Origin: Sphingosinicella xenopeptidilytica
Lineage (GTDB): Bacteria > Pseudomonadota > Alphaproteobacteria > Sphingomonadales > Sphingomonadaceae
Reading direction: 5' to 3'
DNA length: 64,000 nucleotides
Assembly (NCBI RefSeq): GCF_042676985.1
Contig: NZ_JBHTIK010000005.1
Location: 1-64,000, forward strand
A program made the translations under genes and the position numbers. Below the pieces are notes generated by a model, which made no database searches, was not told the DNA's origin, and worked only from the letters and a program-made list of their open reading frames with translations. Positions 1-8,560 of the stretch are shown here, in pieces. Positions within the stretch are counted from its first letter, which is position 1, and each line of letters opens with the position of its first letter.

Positions 1-1500
1 TACGCGCAGGGTTCCTACACGCGGAACTTCCAGGACCATTGGGATCTGCCCGGCGGCTATGAAGCTTCGGCGGGCTCGGTCGAGGACGGCGGCGAGCGTG
101 AGTTCACCCGCACGGAGGATTGGCGCGTTAACGTAAAGCTAGGCTTCACGCCGAACGCCACGGACGAATATTCGATCAGCTACACGCGGCAGGAAGGCGC
201 GAAGAACGCGCCGCTCCATGTCACCGACACGGCGACGCAGCGCAATTGGGCGTGGCCGCAGTGGGACGTGGAGAGCATCTATTTCCTGTCGACGACGGCG
301 CTTGGCGACAATGCCACGCTCAAGACCCGAGCCTACCGCAACAAGCTCGACAACCTGCTCCGTTCCTTCGACACCGCCGCACAGACGGCGCAGACGCGCC
401 CGCGCGCCTTCAACAGCCCGTACAACGACACCGCATGGGGCGGCTCGGCGCAGCTCGATGTCGATCTCACCGACAGCTACGGCCTCAGCGTCGCTGCGCA
501 CTACCGCCGCGACAAGCATATCGAGTCGCAGCAGGTCTTCCCGGCCGGCACGTGGGAGCCCGATCAGGAGAACCTCGAGGAAACGTGGAGCGTCGCGGTC
601 GAGAACCGTCTCGCGCTGTCGCCGACGCTCACGTTCACCGCGGGCGCCAGCTACGACTGGCGCGACCTCAAGCGCGCGGAGGAATATGGCGCCGTCCCCG
701 GCCTTCCGGGCAATCGCCTGTTCTCCTATCCGATCCGCAACAGCAGCGCGCTGAACGGGCAGGGGCGGCTCGTCTGGACGCCGGACGATGCGACGCGCGT
801 CCACGCCAGCGTATCGTCGCGCGCACGCTTCCCCACCGTGTTCGAACGCTTCAGTTCGCGCTTCGGCGGCGCCACCTCGAACCCGGACCTGAAGGCGGAG
901 CGCGCCACCAATTTCGAGATCGGCGGCAGCCGCCAGTATGGCGCTGTACGCGTGGAAGGCGCGGCGTTTTATTCGCGCGTTACCGACGTGATCGTCGCCT
1001 TCCCGACCATCATCGAGGTCTGCACGGCGCCCGGTGTCTGCGATCCGCAGGCCGTCACGCAAAGCCGCAACCTCGGCAAGGGTGATTATTACGGCGTCGA
1101 GCTGTCGCTCGATGCGCGCCTTGGCGAGACACTCGGCCTCGGCGCCAATTACACGTGGACACATCGCGACCTCGATGATCCCTCGAACGCGGCGTTCCAG
1201 CCGACGGGCGTGCCGGAACACAAGGCATTCGTCTGGGCGGACTGGTCGCCGGTCTCGCGCCTCCACATCGTTCCGAATGTCGACATCGCGTCGAGCCGCT
1301 GGACCGTGAACACGGCCGGCACGCGCTACTACAAGACCGGCAGCCACGTGCTCGCCAACCTGCGCATCGATTTCGACGTGATGGACAACGTCACGCTCGG
1401 CATCGGCGCGCGAAACCTGTTCGACGAGACCTACCAGCTCACCGACGGCTTCCCGGAGCCGGGCCGCAGCTTTTTCGCGAGTCTCAGGGCTCGGCTGTAG
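1..1500 (+). CDS. TonB-dependent outer-membrane receptor, C-terminal part (cut by window edge)
   Basis: The frame is open from base 1, so the plug domain and start lie outside the window and 499 residues of barrel are visible. These proteins move iron complexes, cobalamin or sugars across the outer membrane using TonB energy. The visible part has many alternating beta-strand segments with aromatic residues, a loop with a CTAPGVC cysteine pair that may form a disulfide, and the late-barrel motif GIGARNLFDETY, typical of the last strands of the family. It ends in RARL rather than the usual terminal aromatic residue. Its last 17 bases overlap the end of the convergent MFS gene. The substrate cannot be told. 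Confidence 0.9.
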   Translation, partial: YAQGSYTRNFQDHWDLPGGYEASAGSVEDGGEREFTRTEDWRVNVKLGFTPNATDEYSISYTRQEGAKNAPLHVTDTATQRNWAWPQWDVESIYFLSTTALGDNATLKTRAYRNKLDNLLRSFDTAAQTAQTRPRAFNSPYNDTAWGGSAQLDVDLTDSYGLSVAAHYRRDKHIESQQVFPAGTWEPDQENLEETWSVAVENRLALSPTLTFTAGASYDWRDLKRAEEYGAVPGLPGNRLFSYPIRNSSALNGQGRLVWTPDDATRVHASVSSRARFPTVFERFSSRFGGATSNPDLKAERATNFEIGGSRQYGAVRVEGAAFYSRVTDVIVAFPTIIEVCTAPGVCDPQAVTQSRNLGKGDYYGVELSLDARLGETLGLGANYTWTHRDLDDPSNAAFQPTGVPEHKAFVWADWSPVSRLHIVPNVDIASSRWTVNTAGTRYYKTGSHVLANLRIDFDVMDNVTLGIGARNLFDETYQLTDGFPEPGRSFFASLRARL

Positions 1501-2758
1501 GCCGCACCATCAGCAGCCCAATGAAACTCACCGTCGCCGCACCCGCGAGATAGAACCCGACCGGGGCCAGCCCGCCCCGGTCGGCGAGCGCCTGCGCGAT
1601 GTTGGGCGCAAGGCCGCCGCCGAGGATGCCGCCCACGTTGAACGCCATCGAGGCGCCCGTGTAGCGCACGCGCGCCGGGAAAAGGCCGGGCAGGAACGCG
1701 CCGAGCGGGCCGTAGACGAAGCCCATCATCAGAAGCGCGAGCGCAAGGAACGCGAAGATCGGGAACAGCGCCCCGCCTTCCATCATCGGCGCCATCAGCA
1801 GCGCCGTGGGCACGGTGCCGATGCACCCCGCCATCAGGATGAAGCGCGGCGTCTTCACGTCCGAAAGCCAGCCCGCGATCAGGATGCCGACGGCCATGAA
1901 CAGGATCGCGCCGAGCAGGAGGGAGAGGAACGTCTCACGCGGGATGCCGAGCGTCGTCGTGCCGTAGCCGAGCGCGAACGCGGTCGCGAGGTAGAAGATC
2001 GCGAAGCAGCAGACTACGGCGAGCGTGCCCGCGAGCGTTTCGCGCCAGTGGTCCTTCAATAGCAGGGCGAGCGGCACCTTGGGCGGCGGCCCCTGTTCCA
2101 TCGCGGCAGCGAAGGCAGGCGTCTCGGTCAGCTTGAGGCGTACCCAGAGGCCGACGCCCACCAGCACCGCGCTCGCGAGGAACGGCAGCCGCCAGCCCCA
2201 CGCGAAGAACTGCTCCTGCGTCAGCGTCAGGCCGAAGATCAGGAACAGGCCGTTCGCCGCGATGAAGCCCACCGGCGCGCCGAGTTGCGGGAACATGCCG
2301 AAACGCCCGCGCCAGCCCGGCGGCGCATTTTCCACCGCGAGCAGCGCTGCGCCGCCCCATTCGCCGCCGAGCCCGAAGCCCTGCCCGAAGCGCAGGATGC
2401 AGAGCAGCAGCGGCGCGATCCACCCGGCGGTCTGGTAAGTCGGCAGGAAGGCGATGGCGAGCGTGGACCCGCCCATCAGCATCAGCGAGGCGACGAGCGT
2501 CGACTTGCGCCCGATGCGGTCGCCGAAATGGCCGAACACGCTGGCCCCGAGCGGCCGCGCGAGAAACGCGATGCTGAAGCTCGCATACGACATCATGAGC
2601 TGAACGGACGGCGATTCGGCGGGGAAGAACAGCGGCCCGAAAACCAGCGCCGCCGCCGTCACGTAGATATAGAAGTCGTAGAACTCCACCGCCGTGCCGA
2701 CGAGGCTCGCCGTCAGCACGCGCCGCGTCGATGGCGGCAGTTGTCCGGCTTCAGCCAT
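1484..2758 (-). CDS. MFS transporter, metabolite:H+ symporter (MHS/ShiA-ProP type)
   Basis: A 424-residue protein with about twelve hydrophobic segments. The N-terminus (GTAVEFYDFYIYVTAAA) and the loop GDRIGRKSTL match the metabolite:H+ symporter branch of the major facilitator superfamily, which imports shikimate, proline/betaine, citrate or ketoglutarate. It is an inner-membrane protein. The gene converges on the TonB-dependent receptor with a 17-base overlap of the two 3' ends; a functional link between the two is possible but unsupported. It diverges from the ribosomal operon at rpsM across a 264-base gap. The substrate is not predictable from sequence alone. Confidence 0.88.
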   Translation of the reverse strand: MAEAGQLPPSTRRVLTASLVGTAVEFYDFYIYVTAAALVFGPLFFPAESPSVQLMMSYASFSIAFLARPLGASVFGHFGDRIGRKSTLVASLMLMGGSTLAIAFLPTYQTAGWIAPLLLCILRFGQGFGLGGEWGGAALLAVENAPPGWRGRFGMFPQLGAPVGFIAANGLFLIFGLTLTQEQFFAWGWRLPFLASAVLVGVGLWVRLKLTETPAFAAAMEQGPPPKVPLALLLKDHWRETLAGTLAVVCCFAIFYLATAFALGYGTTTLGIPRETFLSLLLGAILFMAVGILIAGWLSDVKTPRFILMAGCIGTVPTALLMAPMMEGGALFPIFAFLALALLMMGFVYGPLGAFLPGLFPARVRYTGASMAFNVGGILGGGLAPNIAQALADRGGLAPVGFYLAGAATVSFIGLLMVRPTAEP

Positions 2759-2861
2759 GCGATCCCCCGTTCATGTTCTTGCAACCGCCGATGGCGATAT
2801 GCGATGCACGCGTCAACTGTCTGCCGCGTTTCATATCTTGACACCGGCTTCGCCCGCCCGC

Positions 2862-2890
2862 TTGACATGGGCCGATTCGGCTCCTATCTC
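2862..2890 (+). promoter_or_regulatory. Probable sigma-70 promoter of the rpsM operon
   Basis: TTGACA at 2862-2867 is followed after 17 bases by TATCTC at 2885-2890, a good housekeeping promoter. A second TTGACA lies 24 bases upstream (2838-2843) without an obvious -10. The resulting leader to rpsM would be about 125 bases. The rest of the 2759-3022 gap, which also serves the divergent MFS gene, shows nothing else clear. Confidence 0.6.
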
Positions 2891-3022
2891 CCCCGCATCC
2901 CGAGTGAATCGCATTCCGGCGGCGCATATTGCGTGCTCGCCGGTTTTGTGTGTTCATTGGGGTTTCACGCTTTGAGATAGGCCCGCGCGCCCACGCGGCC
3001 TGTGGAGCTAGGAGAACCGTCT

Positions 3023-3391
3023 GTGGCACGTATTGCGGGCGTTAACATCCCGACCAACAAGCGCGTCGTGATTGCCCTTACCTATATTCACGGCATCGGC
3101 CGTACCACCGCTGCGAAGATCTGCTCGACGCTTGGCTTCCCTGCCGAGCGCCGCGTTCAGGACCTCACCGATCAGGAAGTCATCCAGATCCGCGAGATGA
3201 TCGACCGCGATCACACGGTTGAGGGTGACCTCCGCCGTGAGACCTCGATGAACATCAAGCGTCTGATGGACCTCGCTTCGTATCGCGGCCTTCGCCACCG
3301 CAAGGGCCTTCCGGTCCGCGGTCAGCGCACGCACACGAACGCCCGCACCCGCAAGGGCAAGGCGAAGCCGATCGCCGGCAAGAAGAAGTAA
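3023..3391 (+). CDS. rpsM: 30S ribosomal protein S13
   Basis: A 122-residue protein of the head of the small subunit that contacts tRNA and the B1 intersubunit bridges. The start ARIAGVNIP, the stretch YIHGIGRTTA and the C-terminal RGQRTHTNARTRKGK are diagnostic. I place the start at GTG 3023 because AGGAG (3010-3014) sits 8 bases upstream and the homologous N-terminus begins there; an upstream in-frame start at 3002 would add seven residues not seen in the family. It is the first gene of an operon with rpsK, rpoA and rplQ. Here rpsM follows a divergent transporter, so the operon is not directly preceded by secY or adk. Confidence 0.97.
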   Translation: MARIAGVNIPTNKRVVIALTYIHGIGRTTAAKICSTLGFPAERRVQDLTDQEVIQIREMIDRDHTVEGDLRRETSMNIKRLMDLASYRGLRHRKGLPVRGQRTHTNARTRKGKAKPIAGKKK

Positions 3392-3415
3392 GCGAGCAAA
3401 AGGGAGCTATTCGAA

Positions 3416-3805
3416 ATGGCACGGGAACCGGCTCGCATCAAACGGCGCGAGCGCAAGAACATCACGTCGGGCGTCGCGCATGTGAACGCCTCTTTCAACA
3501 ACACCATGATCACCATCACGGACGCGCAGGGCAATGCGATTGCCTGGTCGTCGGCCGGCACGATGGGCTTCAAGGGCAGCCGCAAGTCGACGCCTTACGC
3601 CGCGCAGGTCGCAGCGGAAGACGCCGGCAAGAAGGCTGCCGAGCACGGCGTGCGCACGCTGGAAGTCGAAGTTCGGGGCCCGGGTTCGGGTCGCGAATCG
3701 GCGCTCCGCGCGTTGCAGGCGGTCGGCTTCCAGATCACCGCGATCCGCGATGTGACGCCGATCCCGCACAACGGCGTGCGTCCGCCGAAGCGCCGCCGCG
3801 TCTGA
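3416..3805 (+). CDS. rpsK: 30S ribosomal protein S11
   Basis: A 129-residue platform protein of the small subunit that helps shape the mRNA exit region. The segments HVNASFNNTMITITD, GFKGSRKSTPYAAQ and the C-terminal PIPHNGVRPPKRRRV are those of S11. An AGGGAG sequence lies about 10 bases upstream of the ATG. It follows rpsM by 24 bases and precedes rpoA by 82 bases, the usual alpha-operon order; rpsD, found between rpsK and rpoA in gammaproteobacteria, is absent, as is usual in alphaproteobacteria. Confidence 0.97.
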   Translation: MAREPARIKRRERKNITSGVAHVNASFNNTMITITDAQGNAIAWSSAGTMGFKGSRKSTPYAAQVAAEDAGKKAAEHGVRTLEVEVRGPGSGRESALRALQAVGFQITAIRDVTPIPHNGVRPPKRRRV

Positions 3806-3850
3806 CGCCCCGCGCGTTCGCCAAAGCGTTTCGTCCGAAAATCCTATGCG

Positions 3851-3866
3851 GCGGGCTTCGGCCCGC
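3851..3866 (+). other. TTCG-capped hairpin between rpsK and rpoA
   Basis: GCGGGC (3851-3856), TTCG loop, GCCCGC (3861-3866) form a perfect very stable hairpin 21 bases before the rpoA start. No T-tract follows, so it is not a standard terminator. It could be an mRNA processing or stability element within the operon. The structure is seen; the role is not known. Confidence 0.5.
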
Positions 3867-3887
3867 CAGCCCGCGAAGGGGAAGACA

Positions 3888-4934
3888 GTGGCCGTAATTG
3901 CAAAGAACTGGCAGGAACTGAAGAAACCCAACAGCCTCGAAGTGAAGGCCGGCGCGGACAAGGCGCGGAAGGCGACGTTCGTCGCCGAGCCGCTTGAGCG
4001 CGGCTTCGGCCTCACGCTCGGCAATGCGCTTCGCCGCGTGCTGCTCTCCTCGCTGCAGGGTGCGGCCGTCACCTCGATCAAGATCGACGGCGTGCTGCAT
4101 GAGTTCTCTTCGCTCGCCGGCGTGCGTGAAGACGTCACCGACATCGTGCTCAATGTGAAGCAGGTTGCGGTGAAGATGCTCGACGAGATGCCGAAGCGTC
4201 TGCACCTCACCGCGTCGGGTCCGGGCGAAGTCACCGCCGGCCAGATTTCGGTGACGGGCGATATCGAGATCATGAACCCTGATCTCGTCATCTGCACGCT
4301 CGACGAGGGCGCGACGCTCAACATGGAACTCACGGTCGAGACCGGCAAGGGCTACGTGCCCGCGTCGCAGAACCGTCCGGCGGACGCGCCGATCGGCCTC
4401 GTGCCGGTCGATGCGCTCTACTCGCCGGTGCGTCAGGTCGCCTACAAGGTGGAAAACACCCGCGTCGGCCAGGAGCTCGACTACGACAAGCTGACGCTGA
4501 CGGTCGAAACCGACGGCACGGTGACCCCGGACGATGCGCTCGCCTATTCGGCGCGTATCCTTCAGGACCAGCTGGCGCTCTTCATCAACTTCGACGAGCC
4601 GACGGCGATCGCCGCCGTTCCCTCCGCTGCTGCCGCGGCGCAGGAGGACGAAGGCGCCATCAACCGCTACCTCCTCAAGAAGGTGGACGAGCTGGAGCTT
4701 TCGGTCCGCAGCGCGAACTGCCTGAAGAACGACAACATCATCTACATCGGCGACCTCGTTCAGAAGACCGAGGCCGAGATGCTCCGCACGCCGAACTTCG
4801 GCCGCAAGAGCCTCAACGAGATCAAGGAAGTCCTCTCGCAGATGGGCCTCCGCCTCGGCATGGAAATCCCCGGCTGGCCGCCGGAGAACATCGAGGAGCT
4901 CGCCAAGAAGCTCGAACAGGAAATCATGGGCTAA
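3888..4934 (+). CDS. rpoA: DNA-directed RNA polymerase subunit alpha
   Basis: A 348-residue alpha subunit that dimerises to nucleate RNA polymerase assembly and contacts UP elements and activators. The N-terminal domain has ERGFGLTLGNALRRVLLSS, and the C-terminal domain has RSANCLKNDNIIYIGDLV followed by GRKSLNEIKEVL. The start is GTG 3888: the N-terminus NWQELKKPN matches alphaproteobacterial alpha subunits, and AAGGGGA (3876-3882) is well spaced; an upstream ATG at 3846 would add 14 unrelated residues encoded across the hairpin. Confidence 0.97.
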   Translation: MAVIAKNWQELKKPNSLEVKAGADKARKATFVAEPLERGFGLTLGNALRRVLLSSLQGAAVTSIKIDGVLHEFSSLAGVREDVTDIVLNVKQVAVKMLDEMPKRLHLTASGPGEVTAGQISVTGDIEIMNPDLVICTLDEGATLNMELTVETGKGYVPASQNRPADAPIGLVPVDALYSPVRQVAYKVENTRVGQELDYDKLTLTVETDGTVTPDDALAYSARILQDQLALFINFDEPTAIAAVPSAAAAAQEDEGAINRYLLKKVDELELSVRSANCLKNDNIIYIGDLVQKTEAEMLRTPNFGRKSLNEIKEVLSQMGLRLGMEIPGWPPENIEELAKKLEQEIMG

Positions 4935-5039
4935 AGGCTTCGGCCTTACCCAGCACGGGTTTGGGCGGCGCCCGGTTCTGCCGCCTGGTCCGGAGTACCT
5001 TGCACGGCTCCGTGAACAAACGAGAAGGAAGTTTGAGAC

Positions 5040-5459
5040 ATGCGTCACCGCGTAGGACACCGTAAGCTCGGCCGTACCACGAGCCACCGTCAGGCGATGT
5101 TCCGCAACATGGCCGCCGCGCTGATCAAGCACGAGCAGATCACGACCACGCTGCCCAAGGCGAAGGAACTTCGCCCGTACGTGGAAAAGCTGGTCACGCT
5201 CGCCAAGAAGGGCGGTCTTGCCAATCGCCGTCTCGCGCAGTCGCGCCTGATGGACGAGACGCAGCTGAAGAAGCTCTTCGAGGTGCTCGGCCCGCGTTAC
5301 GAGGGTCGCCCCGGCGGCTACATCCGCGTGCTGAAGGCCGGCATCCGTGGCGACGACGCCGCGCCGATGGCGATCATCGAGTTCGTCGATCGCGACACCA
5401 GCGCCAAGGGCCAGGATTCGGGTCCGGTGCAGTCGTTCGACGACGCCGAAGCCGCCTGA
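5040..5459 (+). CDS. rplQ: 50S ribosomal protein L17
   Basis: A 139-residue large-subunit protein near the peptide exit tunnel. The N-terminus MRHRVGHRKLGRTTSHRQAM and the stretch TTLPKAKELRPYVEKL are diagnostic. The C-terminus has an acidic tail beyond the core, common in this class. It is the last gene of the alpha operon, 105 bases after rpoA, with an AGAAGGAAG ribosome binding site and a strong terminator 25 bases after the stop. Confidence 0.97.
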   Translation: MRHRVGHRKLGRTTSHRQAMFRNMAAALIKHEQITTTLPKAKELRPYVEKLVTLAKKGGLANRRLAQSRLMDETQLKKLFEVLGPRYEGRPGGYIRVLKAGIRGDDAAPMAIIEFVDRDTSAKGQDSGPVQSFDDAEAA

Positions 5460-5484
5460 TCAGGCGCTTTCGCTGAAAGAACAG

Positions 5485-5519
5485 GGGCCGCGCCTTCGGG
5501 TGCGGCCCTTTTCTTTTTC
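5485..5519 (+). terminator. Rho-independent terminator of the rpsM-rplQ operon
   Basis: A 10-bp stem (5485-5494 with 5499-5508, one G-T pair) capped by a TTCG tetraloop is followed by TTTTCTTTTT. This is a textbook intrinsic terminator placed right after rplQ. Confidence 0.92.
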
Positions 5520-5549
5520 GGGTGAGCCAATAGTGTCGCGTCGTGAAAG

Positions 5550-5654
5550 CCCCTCCTCTTCAGGGGAGGGGTTTGGGGAGGGGCGGTTCCGCTTCTCCAA
5601 TGTTGAATGTGAGGATATGCCCCACCCCCGACCCCTCCCCTGAAGAGGAGGGGG
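5550..5654. repeat. Palindromic intergenic element with 23-bp inverted arms
   Basis: The arm at 5550-5572 (CCCCTCCTCTTCAGGGGAGG and on) is the reverse complement of 5631-5653. Inner segments (GGGGAGGGGC / TGCCCCACCCC) also pair imperfectly, so transcribed RNA could form one long cruciform-like stem around a 58-base middle. It fills the gap between the operon terminator and the alcohol dehydrogenase gene. It resembles dispersed palindromes known from many GC-rich proteobacteria; no second copy is in this window. Confidence 0.75.
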
Positions 5655-5689
5655 GTGTTCTTGAAACCGGAATATTCACGGTGCCGCCC

Positions 5690-6826
5690 ATGACCGACTT
5701 CCGCTTCGACTACGGTCCCCGCGTGCTTTCGGGCACCGGGCGTAGCACGTCCGTTTCCGATCTCGTGCCCGAAGGCCCCGTGCTTGTCGTCACCGACAAG
5801 GGCGTGCGCGGCCTCGGCCTTGCCGATCCGATGCTCGGCGCGCTCGGCGACCGGGTGCTGGTGTTCGACGCTGTCGAGGCCGACCCCTCTGCCGCGACGG
5901 CGCTTGCCGCCGTGGCGGCCGGGCGCGAGGCGGGGGTCACGTCGGTCATCGGTTTCGGCGGCGGCAGCCCGATGGATGTTGCGAAGGTCGTCGCCTACCT
6001 GCTCGGCTCGGGCGATGATCTGGATGGTATTTACGGCGTCGATCAGGCGAAGGGTGCGCGCCTGCCGCTCGTGCTCATCCCCACCACCGCCGGCACCGGC
6101 TCCGAAGCCACGCCCATTGCGATCCTCACCGTCGGCGGCGCGGAGAAGAAGGGCGTCGTAGCCCGGCCGCTGTATGCGGACTGGGCGATCCTCGATGCAT
6201 CGCTCACCTTCGGTCTGCCGCGCGGCGTCACCGCCGCCACCGGCATCGACGCGATGGTCCACGCCATCGAGGCGTTCACGACGAAGCGCCTCAAGAACCC
6301 GCTGTCGGACGCGCTCGCGAAGGAAGCGCTTCGCCTCCTCGGCGCCAACATCCGCCGCGCCTGCGATGATCCCGCCAATCCCGACGTGCGCGGCGCCATG
6401 CTGCTCGGCTCGCACCTTGCGGGTGTCGCGTTTTCCAATGCGCCGGTCGCGGGCGTTCACGCGCTCGCCTATCCGCTCGGCGGGCATTTCCATGTGCCGC
6501 ACGGGCTTTCGAACGCGCTGATGCTGCCGCATGTGCTCGGCCACAACATGGCCGCCGCGCTGCCGCTCTACGCGGACCTCGCGCCGATCCTCGATCCCTC
6601 GCTGGCATCGCTCGGTCGTCAGGCACAGGCGCAGGGCCTCGTCGAGGCGCTCGTCGCCATCGCTGTCGATTGCGGCGTGCCCGCGCGCCTGCGCGACGTC
6701 GGCGTGAAAGCGGACGATCTCGATCTTCTCGCGTCGGAAGCGATGAAGCAGCAGCGCCTGCTCATAAACAATCCGTGCGAGATCGACCTTGCCGATGCCC
6801 GTCGTCTCTACGAGGCCGCGCTTTGA
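5690..6826 (+). CDS. Iron-containing alcohol dehydrogenase
   Basis: A 378-residue member of the Fe-dependent (group III) alcohol dehydrogenases, which reduce aldehydes or oxidise alcohols with NAD(P). The dinucleotide motif GFGGGSPMDVAK, the segment TTAGTGSEAT, the GIDAMVHAIE helix and the C-terminal histidines in GVHALAYPLGGHFHVPHG (metal ligands) are present. The start chosen is ATG 5690; an in-frame GTG at 5681 is possible and no clear Shine-Dalgarno distinguishes them. The stop overlaps the TTG start of the next gene, suggesting coupled translation. The physiological substrate is unknown. Confidence 0.9.
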   Translation: MTDFRFDYGPRVLSGTGRSTSVSDLVPEGPVLVVTDKGVRGLGLADPMLGALGDRVLVFDAVEADPSAATALAAVAAGREAGVTSVIGFGGGSPMDVAKVVAYLLGSGDDLDGIYGVDQAKGARLPLVLIPTTAGTGSEATPIAILTVGGAEKKGVVARPLYADWAILDASLTFGLPRGVTAATGIDAMVHAIEAFTTKRLKNPLSDALAKEALRLLGANIRRACDDPANPDVRGAMLLGSHLAGVAFSNAPVAGVHALAYPLGGHFHVPHGLSNALMLPHVLGHNMAAALPLYADLAPILDPSLASLGRQAQAQGLVEALVAIAVDCGVPARLRDVGVKADDLDLLASEAMKQQRLLINNPCEIDLADARRLYEAAL

Positions 6827-7266
6827 ACCGCGAGCCCTTCCGCACCCGCGCCGATTACGCCGTCTTCCGCAGCATTACCACGCGCTGGGCAGACAACGAC
6901 GTCTACGGCCACGTCAACAATGTCGTCTATTACAGCTGGTTCGATACGGCGGTGAACGCGCACCTGATCGAGGCGGGCGTGCTCGACATTCACGGCGGCG
7001 CCGTCATCGGCCTCGTCGTCGAGACCGGCTGCCGCTACGCAGCGCCGCTCGCCTTCCCGCAAGCCATCGATGCGGGCATCCGCGCCGCACACATCGGCAC
7101 CTCCTCCGTCCGCTACGAAGTTGGCCTGTTCGCCGAGGGCGAGACAGAGGCCGCCGCCGAGGGCTTCTTCATCCATGTCTACGTGGACCGCGAAACCCGC
7201 CGCCCCGTACCGCTTCCCGCCTCCTTGCGCGCCGCGCTGGAGGCGATTTCGGTTCATCGCGGATAA
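6823..7266 (+). CDS. Acyl-CoA thioesterase, 4HBT/YbgC-like hotdog fold
   Basis: A 147-residue hotdog-fold protein that probably hydrolyses acyl-CoA thioesters in the cytoplasm. The N-terminal motif RWADNDVYGHVNNVVYYSWF carries the catalytic-type aspartate of the 4-hydroxybenzoyl-CoA thioesterase family. TTG 6823 is chosen as start because it overlaps the TGA stop of the dehydrogenase (TTGA) and gives a family-sized protein; upstream in-frame extension would run inside the dehydrogenase gene. The pairing with an alcohol dehydrogenase may point to acyl/aldehyde metabolism, which is inference. Confidence 0.85.
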   Translation: MNREPFRTRADYAVFRSITTRWADNDVYGHVNNVVYYSWFDTAVNAHLIEAGVLDIHGGAVIGLVVETGCRYAAPLAFPQAIDAGIRAAHIGTSSVRYEVGLFAEGETEAAAEGFFIHVYVDRETRRPVPLPASLRAALEAISVHRG

Positions 7267-7314
7267 AGCTCATCGAGCGCATACCGGTCCCGCATCATCG
7301 GCGGGGTAAGTCCT

Positions 7315-7941
7315 ATGCGTAAGGTCATGAGTTTCGGCGTCGCCACGGCCATCGTGGTCTCTTCCATGGCGGGGATTCCCGGGTTCGCGAACACGCCGCT
7401 CGGCGTGTCTGAAGCCCATGCCGACGGGCGCTACGGGCGCCGCCATCACCGTCGCGGCGACGGCTTCGATCTCGGCGACGCGATCGTCGGCGCCGTGGTC
7501 GCCGGCGGCCTCATCGCCGTCCTCTCCAGCGCGTCCAAAAAGAAGAAAGAGGAAGAGCAGGAGCGCCCGCTCGATTCGGGCTGGGAGCCCGAAGGGGACT
7601 GGAACCGCGACGGCACCTATGGCCGCCCGGGCAGCAGCGCCGGTAACAGCGATTGGGGCTGGCAGGACCGCGACTGGAAGAACCGCACCAGCGAAGAGCG
7701 CGCCGCCATTTCTACCTGCGCGCGCGAGGCCGAAGACCTCGGGAGCCGCTACGGCCGCGAGGCGCGCGTGAACGATATCCGGGGTCTGGACCGGCAGGGC
7801 GGCGAATACCGCGTCTCGGGCCGCGTCGAGATGCGCGGCGACGACCGGGACGACAGTCGCCGCGACGAAGGCTTTTCCTGCTACGTCCGGGGCGACCGCA
7901 TCACCGACTTCCGCTTCGAAAGCGCCTACGCGGGCCGCTGA
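7315..7941 (+). CDS. Exported protein of unknown function with charged middle region
   Basis: A 208-residue protein I do not recognise by name. A signal peptide is likely in residues 1-25 or so (VATAIVVSSMAG). A His/Arg-rich stretch, then a hydrophobic segment AIVGAVVAGGLIAVLSS and a KKKKEEEQE run follow, so the protein may be membrane-anchored. The last 85 residues form a separate soluble domain with two cysteines and alternating Arg/Asp. Similar layouts occur in sphingomonad genomes as hypothetical proteins (recollection). It stands alone between the thioesterase and the DUF924 gene. Confidence 0.72.
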   Translation: MRKVMSFGVATAIVVSSMAGIPGFANTPLGVSEAHADGRYGRRHHRRGDGFDLGDAIVGAVVAGGLIAVLSSASKKKKEEEQERPLDSGWEPEGDWNRDGTYGRPGSSAGNSDWGWQDRDWKNRTSEERAAISTCAREAEDLGSRYGREARVNDIRGLDRQGGEYRVSGRVEMRGDDRDDSRRDEGFSCYVRGDRITDFRFESAYAGR

Positions 7942-7966
7942 GTGGCCTCGCGCGCGCGGCGCGGCT

Positions 7967-8001
7967 AGGCTGGTCTCCTGCCCCCCTACAGGAGACCAGC
8001 C

Positions 8002-8002
<1 letters not shown>
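7967..8002 (+). promoter_or_regulatory. 14-bp hairpin enclosing the Shine-Dalgarno of the DUF924 gene
   Basis: AGGCTGGTCTCCTG (7967-7980) pairs perfectly with CAGGAGACCAGCCT (7989-8002) around an 8-base loop. The right arm contains the AGGAG ribosome binding site (7990-7994) and ends on the first base of the TTG start codon. No T-tract follows. In RNA this would hide the ribosome binding site, so it may be a translational switch, or an insulating hairpin for the upstream gene. Confidence 0.7.
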
Positions 8003-8550
<548 letters not shown>

Positions 8551-8560
8551 CCGCGCCCGT

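Noticed and set aside
139..1347. 402-residue open frame on the minus strand inside the TonB receptor.
   Set aside because: It mirrors the receptor codons; composition is Arg/Ala-rich without domain signals, and the plus-strand receptor is clearly real.
2838..2843. A second TTGACA upstream of rpsM as a tandem promoter.
   Set aside because: No acceptable -10 is found 16-18 bases downstream; only the 2862-2890 promoter is supported.
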